From positions 1 to 64,000 of the forward strand of contig NZ_VIGW01000012.1 in assembly GCF_007858435.1 (NCBI RefSeq): a DNA stretch of 64,000 nt, read 5' to 3'. The notes under the pieces are model-generated. The model saw only the letters and a program-made list of their open reading frames with translations. It ran no database searches and had not been told where the DNA came from. Positions 36,980-44,792 of this stretch are shown in pieces. Numbering within the stretch: position 1 is the first letter of the stretch; each line of letters starts with the position of its first letter. The position numbers and the translations under genes were made by a program. The DNA comes from Tsukamurella asaccharolytica (GTDB lineage: Bacteria > Actinomycetota > Actinomycetes > Mycobacteriales > Mycobacteriaceae).

Positions 36980-38197
36980 TCAGCCGATCCGGATGCCCTT
37001 GCCGACGGTGACGACACCACCGGCGGAGACGTTGAGCCGTTCGCGCTCGCGGTCGAGGTTCACGCCCAGGATCTCTCCGCGCCCCACCACGACGTTCTTG
37101 TCCAGGATCGCGCGACGCACCACGGCGCCCGGTTCGATCCTCACGCCGGGCATGAGCACGGAGCCCTCGACCGTCGCGCCGTCGCCGATGGTGACGTTGG
37201 CGCCGATGACGGAGTTGCGCACGGTCGCGCCGGAGATGATGCTGCCGGCGCCCACCATGGACTCCTGCGCGAGTCCGCCGCGCGCGAACTTCGCCGGGGG
37301 CAGGTTCTCGTTCTCGCAGCGGATGGGCCACTGGCGGTTGTAGAGGTTGAAGATCGGGTGCACCGAGACGAGGTCCATGTGGGCGTCGTAGAAGGCGTCG
37401 ATGGTGCCCACGTCGCGCCAGTAGCCGGCATCGCGCTCGGTGGCGCCGGGCACCTCGTTGTCACTGAAGTCGTAGACGGCGGCCTCGCCCCGGGCCACGA
37501 ACGCGGGGATGATGTCGCCGCCCATGTCGTGATCCGAGTCCGGGTTCTCGGCGTCGGCGATGATCGCCTCGACGAGGGCCTGTCTGCTGAAGACGTAGTT
37601 GCCCATCGACGCGAAGGCGACCTCGGGGTCGTCGGGGGTGCCGGGCGGGTCCGCCGGCTTCTCCAGGAACTGCGTGATGCGGCCGGACTCGTCGGACTCG
37701 ATGCAGCCGAAGGCCTTCGCCTCGGCGCGCGGCACGCGGATGCCCGCGACGGTGACGCCCGCGCCGGACTCGATGTGCGCCTGCACCATCTGCGACGGGT
37801 CCATGCGGTACACGTGGTCCGCGCCGAAGACCACGATGTGGTCGGGATCGTCGTCGGTGATGAGGTTCATCGACTGGAAGATCGCGTCCGCACTCCCCGT
37901 GAACCAGCGCTTGCCCACCCGCTGCTGCGCCGGCACGGGGGTGATGTACTCGCCGCGGAAGCCGAACATGCGCCACGTCTGGCTGATGTGCCGGTCCAGC
38001 GAGTGCGACTTGTACTGGGTGAGCACGCACAATCGTTGATACCCGGCGTTCACCAGGTTCGACAGCACGAAGTCGATGAGTCGGTACGACCCGCCGAAGG
38101 GCACCGCGGGCTTCGCGCGATCCGCGGTCAGCGGATACAGGCGCTTGCCCTCGCCGCCGGCGAGGACGATTCCCAGGACTCGAGGCTGGTTGCTCAC
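36980..38197 (-). CDS. glgC: Glucose-1-phosphate adenylyltransferase
   Basis: 405-residue enzyme making ADP-glucose from glucose-1-phosphate and ATP, the committed step for glycogen and, in mycobacteria, for maltose-1-phosphate. The N-terminal pyrophosphorylase loop is [20 protein letters not shown] and the sugar-phosphate site includes [10 protein letters not shown]. The C-terminal part is the left-handed beta-helix with hexapeptide repeats ([20 protein letters not shown]), which also binds allosteric effectors. GTG start at 38197; TAGCGT lies 6 bases upstream (38204-38209), a leaderless pattern. Divergent from glgM. Confidence 0.97.
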   Translation of the reverse strand: MSNQPRVLGIVLAGGEGKRLYPLTADRAKPAVPFGGSYRLIDFVLSNLVNAGYQRLCVLTQYKSHSLDRHISQTWRMFGFRGEYITPVPAQQRVGKRWFTGSADAIFQSMNLITDDDPDHIVVFGADHVYRMDPSQMVQAHIESGAGVTVAGIRVPRAEAKAFGCIESDESGRITQFLEKPADPPGTPDDPEVAFASMGNYVFSRQALVEAIIADAENPDSDHDMGGDIIPAFVARGEAAVYDFSDNEVPGATERDAGYWRDVGTIDAFYDAHMDLVSVHPIFNLYNRQWPIRCENENLPPAKFARGGLAQESMVGAGSIISGATVRNSVIGANVTIGDGATVEGSVLMPGVRIEPGAVVRRAILDKNVVVGRGEILGVNLDRERERLNVSAGGVVTVGKGIRIG

Positions 38198-38364
38198 GGG
38201 TCCACGCTAACCCCAATCCGGGCGCCCGTGCAGCGCTCTGCGCCAGTGCACGCCGATCCACCGCCATGCACAGGCGTCCGGGCGGAGAACCACAGGTGAA
38301 CCGCACCGCTCGGGCTGCCTCGAACCTTCTGCGTGCAGCCCCGGCACGCTCTAGCGTGGTGGCC

Positions 38365-39546
38365 ATGCGCGTAGCGATGATGACGAGGGAGTACCCGCCG
38401 GAGGTGTACGGCGGGGCGGGCGTCCACGTGACCGAGCTCGTCGCGCGCCTGCGCAGCCTGTGCGAGGTCGACGTGCACTGCATGGGCGCGCCCCGGCCGG
38501 ACATGGACGGCGTCACCGTCTCCGGTCCGGATCCTGAGCTCGCCGGCGCGAACACCGCGCTCGAGATGTTCTCCACGGACCTGCGGATGGCGAACCTCGC
38601 CGCCGAGGCCGACGTGGTGCATAGCCACACCTGGTACACGGGCCTCGCCGGGCACGTCGCCGCTCAGCTCTACGGCGTGCCGCACATCCTCACCGCGCAC
38701 TCCCTCGAGCCGCATCGCCCGTGGAAGGCCGAGCAGTTGGGCGGTGGCTACCGGCTCTCGAGTTGGGCGGAGCGCAATGCCGTGGAGTACGCGGATGCCG
38801 TGATCGCCGTCAGCCGGGGCATGGCGAGCGACGTGCTCGACGCCTACCCGAACCTCGATCCAGCGCGGGTTCACGTGGTGCTCAACGGCATCGACTCCGA
38901 GGTCTGGCACCCGGCTCCCACCTTCGGCGAGGACTCGCCGCTCGTGGAGCGCCACATCGACCCGGATCGCCCGATCGTCGCCTTCGTCGGCCGGATCACC
39001 CGGCAGAAGGGCGTCAAACACCTCATCGCTGCCGCGCACCGGTTCGATCCGGACATCCAGCTCGTGCTGTGCGCCGGCGCCCCGGACACCCCCGAGATCG
39101 CCGCGGAGACGGCCGACGCCGTCGCCGCGCTGGCCGAGTCCCGGGACGGCGTGCACTGGGTGCAGGACATGCTGCCCACGCCGAAGGTCCGCGAGATCCT
39201 CAGCGCCGCGACGGTCTTCGTCTGCCCTTCGGTGTACGAGCCGCTCGGCATCGTCAACCTCGAGGCCATGGCGTGCGGCACCGCCGTCGTCGCCTCCGAC
39301 GTCGGCGGCATCCCCGAGGTTGTCGTGGACGGCGAGACCGGCACGCTGGTGCACTACGACGAGGCGCACACCGGCGCCTTCGAGGCGGGCCTCGCCGACG
39401 CCGTGAACGCCCTGTGCGCGGATCCGGCGCGCGCCGCCGCGTACGGCGCGGCCGGTCGCGCGCGGGCCGTCGCCGACTTCAGCTGGGCGTCCATCGCCGC
39501 GCAGACGCTGGACGTCTACCGGCACGCGATCGCCGCGCGGGGCTGA
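38365..39546 (+). CDS. glgM: GlgA/GlgM-type glycosyltransferase (maltose-1-phosphate / glycogen synthase)
   Basis: 393-residue GT4 (GT-B fold) enzyme; in mycobacteria this protein (Rv1212c, formerly GlgA) makes maltose-1-phosphate from ADP-glucose and glucose-1-phosphate for the GlgE pathway. MRVAMMTREYPPEVYGGAG is the N-terminal donor/acceptor loop, VGRITRQKGVKHL the start of the second domain, and CPSVYEPLGIVNLEAMACGT the conserved E-x7-E nucleotide-sugar site. I start at ATG 38365; TAGCGT lies 7 bases before it. Divergent from glgC, which supplies ADP-glucose. Confidence 0.93.
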   Translation: MRVAMMTREYPPEVYGGAGVHVTELVARLRSLCEVDVHCMGAPRPDMDGVTVSGPDPELAGANTALEMFSTDLRMANLAAEADVVHSHTWYTGLAGHVAAQLYGVPHILTAHSLEPHRPWKAEQLGGGYRLSSWAERNAVEYADAVIAVSRGMASDVLDAYPNLDPARVHVVLNGIDSEVWHPAPTFGEDSPLVERHIDPDRPIVAFVGRITRQKGVKHLIAAAHRFDPDIQLVLCAGAPDTPEIAAETADAVAALAESRDGVHWVQDMLPTPKVREILSAATVFVCPSVYEPLGIVNLEAMACGTAVVASDVGGIPEVVVDGETGTLVHYDEAHTGAFEAGLADAVNALCADPARAAAYGAAGRARAVADFSWASIAAQTLDVYRHAIAARG

Positions 39547-39559
39547 CCGGGCCCGGCCG

Positions 39560-40423
39560 CTACCGCGCCGCGTAGACGCTGACGGTCCCCGAGGCCGTCA
39601 CCGCGGCGGTGCCGTCCGCGGTGAGGCGGGCGATCGCGGCGGCGCGTTCCTGCGGTGCGCCGTGGTGCGCGCTGGGCCCCATCGCGACGAGATCGGCGGC
39701 GGCCTCGGCGGTGAGGTCGATGACCCACTCGTGCCTCTCGCGGGAGACGAGCGAGAAGTCGTGCAGCGCACCGTCGAGCCTGGCGACCTTGCCCTCCTCG
39801 ACGGAGATCATCCCGAGCGGTTCGACGATCTCGCGCAGGTGCCGCGGCCCGGGCGTGAGCACCACCAGCCGGCCGCCGGGCGCGAGGACGCGGGCGAACT
39901 CGGCGGCGTTGCGGGGCGCGAAGACCGAGAGCACCGCGGCGACGGCACCGTCGGCGACCGGCAGCCTCGCCCAGCCGTTCGCGACGACGGCGCCGATCAA
40001 CGGCCCCCGCCGGGCGGTGCGCCGGGCGGCGGGCTTCGAGAGGTCGAGCCCGATGCCGGTGCCGCCGAGCCCGTCCACGGCGCGGGCCGCGCAGGCGCGC
40101 GCGAGGTACTCGCCCTCCCCCGCGCCGCAGTCGAGGACGGTGCCCGGGGGCGCCCCGGCGGCGGCGGCGGCCACCGCGGCGTGGAATTCCTCGTAGTGGC
40201 CCGTTGCGAAGAACCGCTCCCGCGCAGCGATCATCGCGGCGTCGTCCGCGATGAGGCCGCTCGCGTCGCCGGCGAGCAGCGACACGTAGCCCTGGCGGGC
40301 CACGTCGAAGGCGTGCCCGGCGGGGCACAGGAGCGTGCCGGCGTCGGCGTCGAATCCTCCGCCGCAGTGCGGACAGGCCAGCGCGGGCAGGACGGCGGTC
40401 AGGCCGGGCGGAACGTGCACCAT
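39560..40423 (-). CDS. RlmA/TlrB-like 23S rRNA (guanine-N1)-methyltransferase family protein
   Basis: 287 residues. The N-terminal zinc ribbon is Cys-x2-Cys (CPHCGGGF) plus Cys-x3-His (LCPAGHAFD), then the family hallmark DVARQGYVSLL. The SAM-binding Rossmann domain has motif I DCGAGEGEYLARA and a motif IV-like VFAPRNAAEFARVLAPGGR. These match RlmA-type enzymes that methylate G745/G748 of 23S rRNA (the latter gives tylosin resistance). Which position is modified cannot be told. ATG 40423 preceded by AGGGGA. Convergent with glgM. Confidence 0.87.
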   Translation of the reverse strand: MVHVPPGLTAVLPALACPHCGGGFDADAGTLLCPAGHAFDVARQGYVSLLAGDASGLIADDAAMIAARERFFATGHYEEFHAAVAAAAAGAPPGTVLDCGAGEGEYLARACAARAVDGLGGTGIGLDLSKPAARRTARRGPLIGAVVANGWARLPVADGAVAAVLSVFAPRNAAEFARVLAPGGRLVVLTPGPRHLREIVEPLGMISVEEGKVARLDGALHDFSLVSRERHEWVIDLTAEAAADLVAMGPSAHHGAPQERAAAIARLTADGTAAVTASGTVSVYAAR

Positions 40424-40441
40424 GGGATCCCCTGGGAACGA

Positions 40442-40476
40442 GAAGATCCCGCACGGTCACACCGCGCGGGATCTTC
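40442..40476 (-). terminator. Hairpin after the DUF3117 gene
   Basis: GAAGATCCCGC (40442-40452) pairs perfectly with GCGGGATCTTC (40466-40476) across a 13-base loop. It is 22 bases past the DUF3117 stop and just before the methyltransferase start on the same strand. Confidence 0.75.
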
Positions 40477-40497
40477 GAGGTAGAGCAGGACGACGGG

Positions 40498-40665
40498 CTA
40501 CGACGTGACGCCGCGCAGCTCCTCGCCGAGCGCAGCGGCCTCGTCCGGCGTGAGCTCCACTACGAGGCGTCCACCACCCTCCAGGGGTACGCGCATCACG
40601 ATCCCGCGCCCCTCCTTGGTCGCTTCCAAGGGGCCGTCCCCCGTACGTGGCTTCATAGCCGCCAT
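40498..40665 (-). CDS. DUF3117 small protein (Rv1211-like)
   Basis: A 55-residue protein beginning MAAMKPRTGDGPLEATKEGR and containing the core GIVMRVPLEGGGRLVVELTP then DEAAALGEELRGVTS. This is nearly invariant among mycolata as DUF3117, a one-domain cytosolic protein of unknown function. ATG 40665 has GGGAG 7 bases upstream. Its promoter carries a TAGAAT -10 box and a 14-base perfect palindrome at the -35 position. Its strict conservation contrasts with its lack of any known role. Confidence 0.92.
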   Translation of the reverse strand: MAAMKPRTGDGPLEATKEGRGIVMRVPLEGGGRLVVELTPDEAAALGEELRGVTS

Positions 40666-40725
40666 CCGTTGCTCCCTTCAGATCCTTCACCCACCCGAGC
40701 GCAGCCCGCAGCGGGTCCGCTCCAT

Positions 40726-40756
40726 ATTCTAGCCTGTGCGCTGCACCGATCGGTGC
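40726..40756 (-). promoter_or_regulatory. Promoter of the DUF3117 gene with 14-base palindrome
   Basis: TAGAAT on the minus strand (40731-40726) is the -10 box. GCACCGATCGGTGC (40743-40756) is a perfect, loop-free palindrome beginning 11 bases upstream of it, covering the -35 region. A loop-free palindrome is more likely a dimer binding site than a terminator of the preceding gene. Confidence 0.5.
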
Positions 40757-40776
40757 GGACCACTGGCAACGGGCAC

Positions 40777-41097
40777 CTAATCGGCCTCGCCGGTGAGCTC
40801 GGTCGTGGCCGACGCTGGGCCCCGTTCCGCGGCCAGGCGGGCGCGCAGGACGTCGATCTCCCGCGCCAGCCGTTCGAGGGCCCAGTCCACCTCGGCGGGC
40901 TTGTACCCTCGTACCACCTGTTGGAACCGGAGGGCGCGCACATCGGCGCCCGCGACGTCCTCGGCGGGCAGCACCGTCGGCGTGCCGCCGGTCTCCAGCG
41001 GCGGGGTGTCGTCGCCCCGTCCGAAGACCAACGCGGCCACGCCGTACAGCACGGCCGCGACGGCCAGCAGTCCCAGGGCGTACAACACGATCACCAT
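40777..41097 (-). CDS. DivIVA-domain-like small membrane protein (Rv1209-like)
   Basis: 106 residues: one N-terminal membrane helix (VIVLYALGLLAVAAVLYGVA), a short linker rich in Thr/Pro/Gly, then a DivIVA-like segment RFQQVVRGYKPAEVDWALER followed by LAREIDVLRARLA. In DivIVA/Wag31 the R-G-Y-x-x-x-E-V-D motif is the membrane-binding turn before the coiled coil; here the coil is short. A role at cell poles or septa is plausible but not shown. ATG 41097 has no obvious ribosome-binding site. It begins 7 bases after the erythromycin-esterase gene stop. Confidence 0.75.
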   Translation of the reverse strand: MVIVLYALGLLAVAAVLYGVAALVFGRGDDTPPLETGGTPTVLPAEDVAGADVRALRFQQVVRGYKPAEVDWALERLAREIDVLRARLAAERGPASATTELTGEAD

Positions 41098-41104
41098 GGG
41101 GCCA

Positions 41105-42283
41105 TCATGCCCGAATCTCGGGGAGGAAGAGGACACCGTCGGTCTCCGCCAGCCGCGCGGGCTCCAGCGGGAAGTAGGCCCCGAGCGCGTCCCGGTCGGT
41201 CCGGGCGGACGCGCCGCGCAGCCGCTCTGCGAGCTCCGGCCCTGTGTACAGGCGGGGCCGGCCGCCCTGCTCGCGACCCAGCTCTCCCTCGACGGTGCCC
41301 CGCGCCGGCGCAGCGAGTCCGTGCGCGGGCGCGGCGCCGATGGCCGTCGCCACGTACCGATAGCCGTCGCCGAGGCGGACGGCCGCCTGCGCGCCGCCGC
41401 CGAACCAGCGCACCGGACGCGGCCCCATCCGCATCTCGCTCGCCCCGCGCTGCAGGTGCAGGTTGTGCGCGAGGGCGACGGTGCCGCCGCGCGGCTCCTC
41501 GCGGCGAACGATCGCCACCAGATTGCGGCCCATCATCGCGTCCCGCTGGGCGCTCAGCCGCGCGAGCCGATCGGGGGTGTCGGTCGCCATGATCGCGTGG
41601 TAGCGCAGCAGGCCGACGGCGGTGGCGGCGTCGGCCCGCAGCCACCACCAGTCGTCCGCCGGAGCGGCGAGGACGGGGGAATGCACATCCAGGACGGCGC
41701 ACAGGTCGTCGGTCAGCACGCGCACCGTGTCGGCGTCGACGGTCCGCCCCACGCCCCGGTCCGCCTCGTACATGGCGCGTTCCTCAGTCCACCGGCCCTC
41801 GTCGCCGAGCAGGCCGTCGAGTTCCGCCTCGCGGACGACGCCCGGAGCGACGTCGGCCAGCGCGGCCCGCAGGCGCAGGAGGAACGCGCGCGGGCTCGGC
41901 GCAGCGGCCATCTCCATCGGGCCGTCGAAGCCGTAGAACCGCACGGGGATCGTCAGCGTCCGGTTGATCTCGCGCAGGCGGAGGAGCAGCTCGCGCGTTG
42001 CCTCCAGGCGGTGCAGGTAGGGGTGACTGAAACCGTCCTCGAGCACGCGCGCGAGGTCGAGGTCCGCGCCGGCGAGGTAGTCGTTCACCAAGGGCGCGCG
42101 GTGGAGGTCGGACTCCATCGCGATCGAGCGGTAGCCGCCGCGCTCCACGAGGTCCAGGACGACGGCGTTGCGCGCGCGGAGGATCTCCTCGGAGCCGTGC
42201 ATCGGTTCGCCGAGGGCGAGGAGTCGGGTCGGAGTGGGCTGGGCGGCGAGGAAGGAGATGACGTCGACCTGATCGGAATTCAT
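41105..42283 (-). CDS. Erythromycin esterase-family protein
   Basis: 392 residues. The N-terminal LLALGEPMHGSEE carries the Glu26 and His29 pair and SIAMESD the Glu57 that in EreA/EreB line the active site; the later VALAHNLHLQRG holds another conserved His. Erythromycin esterases open the macrolide ring, but the chromosomal actinobacterial members are diverse and many do not act on macrolides. ATG 42283 lies 7 bases after TATCGT (42296-42291), a leaderless pattern. Divergent from the tandem-HTH MerR regulator, 57 bases apart, so probably regulated by it. Confidence 0.8.
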   Translation of the reverse strand: MNSDQVDVISFLAAQPTPTRLLALGEPMHGSEEILRARNAVVLDLVERGGYRSIAMESDLHRAPLVNDYLAGADLDLARVLEDGFSHPYLHRLEATRELLLRLREINRTLTIPVRFYGFDGPMEMAAAPSPRAFLLRLRAALADVAPGVVREAELDGLLGDEGRWTEERAMYEADRGVGRTVDADTVRVLTDDLCAVLDVHSPVLAAPADDWWWLRADAATAVGLLRYHAIMATDTPDRLARLSAQRDAMMGRNLVAIVRREEPRGGTVALAHNLHLQRGASEMRMGPRPVRWFGGGAQAAVRLGDGYRYVATAIGAAPAHGLAAPARGTVEGELGREQGGRPRLYTGPELAERLRGASARTDRDALGAYFPLEPARLAETDGVLFLPEIRA

Positions 42284-42286
42284 TCA

Positions 42287-42305
42287 CTTCACGATATCGT
42301 TGAAG
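42287..42305. promoter_or_regulatory. Candidate MerR-type operator in the divergent gap
   Basis: CTTCA (42287-42291) and TGAAG (42301-42305) are inverted around the inner palindrome CGATATCG. The element overlaps the TATCGT -10 box of the esterase gene, and GTTGAA is repeated nearby (about 42311-42316). MerR proteins typically bind inverted repeats between promoter boxes of a divergent target, which fits. Confidence 0.45.
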
Positions 42306-42340
42306 AATCCGTTGAAACTTCAGCGAGAGGAGCTGGGAAG

Positions 42341-43039
42341 TTGCCCCGGAACTCTCAATCCGGCCTTCGCCCCGTCGACCTGGCGCGACCTCACGGACTC
42401 TCGTCTCAGGCGGTGCGGAACTACGAGGAGCAGGGCATTCTGCCGCCGGCCGAGCGGGCCCCGTCGGGCTACCGGGCCTACACCCCACGGCACCGCCTGG
42501 CCCTGGACGCCTTCCTCGCGCTGGTCCCCGGATGCGGGCACGCGCGCGCCGCGGAGATCCTCCGCGCCGTCCACCGCGACGATCTCGACGGGGCCTTCGC
42601 GCTGGTGGATGCGGCCCACGAGGAACTGGCCGAGGACCGCGCCACCTTCCGTCGGGTGCGTGCCGCGCTCGGCGACATGCACGCCCGCGACGGCGATGGG
42701 GGTTCCACGCTGTTCGTCGGTGACGTGGCGCAGCTGCTCGGCGTCGTGCCCGCCACCCTGCGCGCGTGGGAGCGCGCCGGAATCGTCCGTCCGCGGCGCG
42801 ACCGCACCACCGGCTATCGCGTGTACTCCCCTGCCGACGTTCGCGACGCCCGGATGGCGGAGCAGCTCCGGCGCGGCGGCTTCGGCCTCGCCCGGATCGC
42901 GGAGCTCACCGAGCATGTGCGCTCCGCGGGCGGGGTCGAGCCCCTGCGCGAGACGCTCGACGGCTGGCGCGCGAACCTGGTCCGACGGGGCCGCGCCCTC
43001 GTCGCCGGCGCCGCCGCGCTCGACGCCCTTCTGGGCTGA
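42341..43039 (+). CDS. MerR-family regulator with two DNA-binding domains (TioE-like)
   Basis: 232 residues containing two MerR-type winged helix-turn-helix segments in one chain. The first is LRPVDLARPHGLSSQAVRNY followed by EEQGILPPAERAPSGYRAYT (about residues 7-46). The second is LFVGDVAQLLGVVPATLRAW followed by ERAGIVRPRRDRTTGYRVYS (about 124-165). The linker is helical; no Cys-rich metal site and no long effector domain is present. This resembles the TioE-type regulators of actinobacteria. A TTG start at 42341 is used because GAGAGGAG precedes it. Divergent from the erythromycin-esterase gene. Confidence 0.85.
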   Translation: MPRNSQSGLRPVDLARPHGLSSQAVRNYEEQGILPPAERAPSGYRAYTPRHRLALDAFLALVPGCGHARAAEILRAVHRDDLDGAFALVDAAHEELAEDRATFRRVRAALGDMHARDGDGGSTLFVGDVAQLLGVVPATLRAWERAGIVRPRRDRTTGYRVYSPADVRDARMAEQLRRGGFGLARIAELTEHVRSAGGVEPLRETLDGWRANLVRRGRALVAGAAALDALLG

Positions 43040-43345
43040 CTACCCCTCCGCTATCGCGCGCAACGCCGCGAGATGCGCTTCGAGGGCCCTGCGACCTTCC
43101 GCCGTCAGCGAGAGCCAGGTGCGCGGGCGCTTGCCCACGTGCCCCTTTCTGATCGCGACGTAGCCGGCCGCCTCGAGCTGCGCGGCCTGCTTCGACAGCA
43201 CCGAGTCCGAGAGTTCCACCGCATCCCGCACCGCGGCGAACTCGGCGTTCTCGACCTTCGCCAGCGCCGCCACGATGGAGAACCGCACCGGCGCGTGGAT
43301 CACGTCGTCGAGCCGGTGCCGCGCGTGGCCGCCCGTCGTGGTCAT
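43040..43345 (-). CDS. Winged-helix transcriptional regulator (HTH_34 / MarR-like)
   Basis: 101 residues forming one winged HTH: HAPVRFSIVAALAKVENAEF, recognition helix around SDSVLSKQAAQLEAAGYVAI, and wing RKGHVGKRPRTWLSLTAEGR. This small type (HTH_34) is often encoded with a membrane protein that it regulates. Its ATG overlaps the stop of the upstream membrane-protein gene (ATGA), so the two are translated together from the promoter at 43845-43873. Adjacent stop codons separate it from the MerR gene. Confidence 0.88.
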   Translation of the reverse strand: MTTTGGHARHRLDDVIHAPVRFSIVAALAKVENAEFAAVRDAVELSDSVLSKQAAQLEAAGYVAIRKGHVGKRPRTWLSLTAEGRRALEAHLAALRAIAEG

Positions 43346-43815
43346 CGCAGCGCCAGCGTGGAGATCGCCCGCGCCCCCAGGAGCGCCGGGATCACGGTGA
43401 CCAGCGCCGCGGCGATCGCCCACGGCCACGGGAGTGCGTCGTCCCCGCGCACCGACGGGACCGCGACATAGACGGCGTACAGCAGCATCGTGACGCCCAG
43501 CCCCAGGTTGTAGCGCAGGGTGAAACCGCGAGGCGCGGCGGACGCGCGACGCATGAGGATCGTCGCCGCCGCGACCGCCACCAGATAGAGCGCCGTCACG
43601 ACGAAGAGTCCGCCGAGGCGGAACCACTGCGGCGCGTCGGGATTCCCCACCGTCAGCCGCAGCGCGAGCACCAGCGCGCCGACTGCGAGGCCGATCGCGA
43701 CGAGACCGCGCACGAGCCGGGTGCGGTCGGCGGGGGTGGCGACGGAGGCCCTGTCCGCCAGGTCGAGGGCGCGGCGCGCCTCCTCCGGGGTGGGGCTGGC
43801 GGTGTTGTCGGTCAT
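43342..43815 (-). CDS. Four-helix membrane protein paired with HTH regulator, function unknown
   Basis: 157 residues with a soluble N-terminus (~40 residues) and four predicted helices, e.g. GLVAIGLAVGALVLALRLTV, LGGLFVVTALYLVAVAAATI, LGLGVTMLLYAVYVAVPSV and WPWAIAAALVTVIPALLGAR. No transporter or enzyme motif is visible. ATG 43815 with AAGGAG six bases upstream. Coupled by ATGA to the winged-helix gene. Confidence 0.8.
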   Translation of the reverse strand: MTDNTASPTPEEARRALDLADRASVATPADRTRLVRGLVAIGLAVGALVLALRLTVGNPDAPQWFRLGGLFVVTALYLVAVAAATILMRRASAAPRGFTLRYNLGLGVTMLLYAVYVAVPSVRGDDALPWPWAIAAALVTVIPALLGARAISTLALR

Positions 43816-43844
43816 GACGGCTCCTTCTACGGTCGGTGAAACCA

Positions 43845-43873
43845 ACCATAGAAACTACTTTCCATATCGTCAA
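43845..43873 (-). promoter_or_regulatory. Promoter of the membrane protein-HTH operon
   Basis: On the minus strand TTGACG (43873-43868), 17 bases, TATGGT (43850-43845). The spacer contains the small inverted repeat GAAA-GTAG-TTTC, a possible site for the operon's own winged-helix regulator. The leader to ATG 43815 is about 25 bases. Confidence 0.6.
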
Positions 43874-43883
43874 GTACATGCCG

Positions 43884-44792
43884 TTACGGCAGAGATACCA
43901 CCGGCGGCCGGTCCTCCAGGGACAGCTCCGTCGTGACCTCGGTGAACCGATCCTCCGGCCCCGGCTCGACGAGGTACTGCGTGATGCCCGCGCCCGAGTC
44001 CTCGATCCCGCAGCGCCGCAACGCCGTCCCGAGGATCTGCCGGCTCATGACGCCGAGGTCGCGCAGGTCGCGGTTGCGGTGTTTGCGCACCGACAGGTTC
44101 ACCTGTGCGATGCCCGCCAACCCGTACCGGGCCTCCGCGTCCAGGAGCAGGCCGATCTCCACGCCGTAGCCGGGCGCGAAGGGCACCGAGGCGAGGAACT
44201 CGCGCGTGCCCGCGTACTCGCCGCCCAGCGGCTGCAGTATCGCGCGCAGCGGCGGCCGCAGCGCCGCCAGGACCGGCCGCGCCACGAGCTCCGTCACGCG
44301 CCCGCCGCCCGTCGGGTCCTCACCCTGCGTGAAGACGCGGAGCGGTCGCCGGTAGTACGCCTTGACGAGGTGCACCTCGGGGTGGAACAGCATGGGGCCC
44401 AACAGCCGCGGCACGTACCGCGGGTCGGGCTCGATGAGGTCGGAGTCGACGAACGCGATGAGGTCGCCCGAGGCGGCCGCCACCCCGCGCCACAGGGCCT
44501 CCCCCTTGCCGGGCACGGGCGGCAGCCCCGGGATCGCCTCCTCGCGGCTGATCACGGTGGCGCCCGCGGCGCGGGCCCGCTCCGCCGTGGCGTCGGTCGA
44601 GCCCGAATCCAGCACGATGAGCTCGTCGACCAGGGTCCCCACCAGCGGCGCGATCGTCGCCACCACGGCGCCGACGGTGGCCTCCTCGTTCAACGCCGGG
44701 AGCACGACGGAGACGGTGCGCCCGGCCTTCGCCGCGACGAGCTCGTCGACGCTCCAGCGGGGCTCCTCGAAGAACCGGTGCGCGGTGCTCAT
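43884..44792 (-). CDS. gpgS: Glucosyl-3-phosphoglycerate synthase
   Basis: 302-residue retaining glycosyltransferase (GT81) that transfers glucose from a nucleotide sugar to 3-phosphoglycerate, the first step to methylglucose lipopolysaccharide. The GT-A core starts at VSVVLPALNEEATVGAVVAT, the metal-binding D-x-D motif is in AFVDSDL, the substrate region is GYGVEIGLLLDAE, and VNLSVRKHRNRDL is typical of GpgS. ATG overlaps the folP2 stop (ATGA). Last gene of the fadD6-folP2-gpgS set, in the same order as M. tuberculosis Rv1206-Rv1208. Confidence 0.95.
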   Translation of the reverse strand: MSTAHRFFEEPRWSVDELVAAKAGRTVSVVLPALNEEATVGAVVATIAPLVGTLVDELIVLDSGSTDATAERARAAGATVISREEAIPGLPPVPGKGEALWRGVAAASGDLIAFVDSDLIEPDPRYVPRLLGPMLFHPEVHLVKAYYRRPLRVFTQGEDPTGGGRVTELVARPVLAALRPPLRAILQPLGGEYAGTREFLASVPFAPGYGVEIGLLLDAEARYGLAGIAQVNLSVRKHRNRDLRDLGVMSRQILGTALRRCGIEDSGAGITQYLVEPGPEDRFTEVTTELSLEDRPPVVSLP

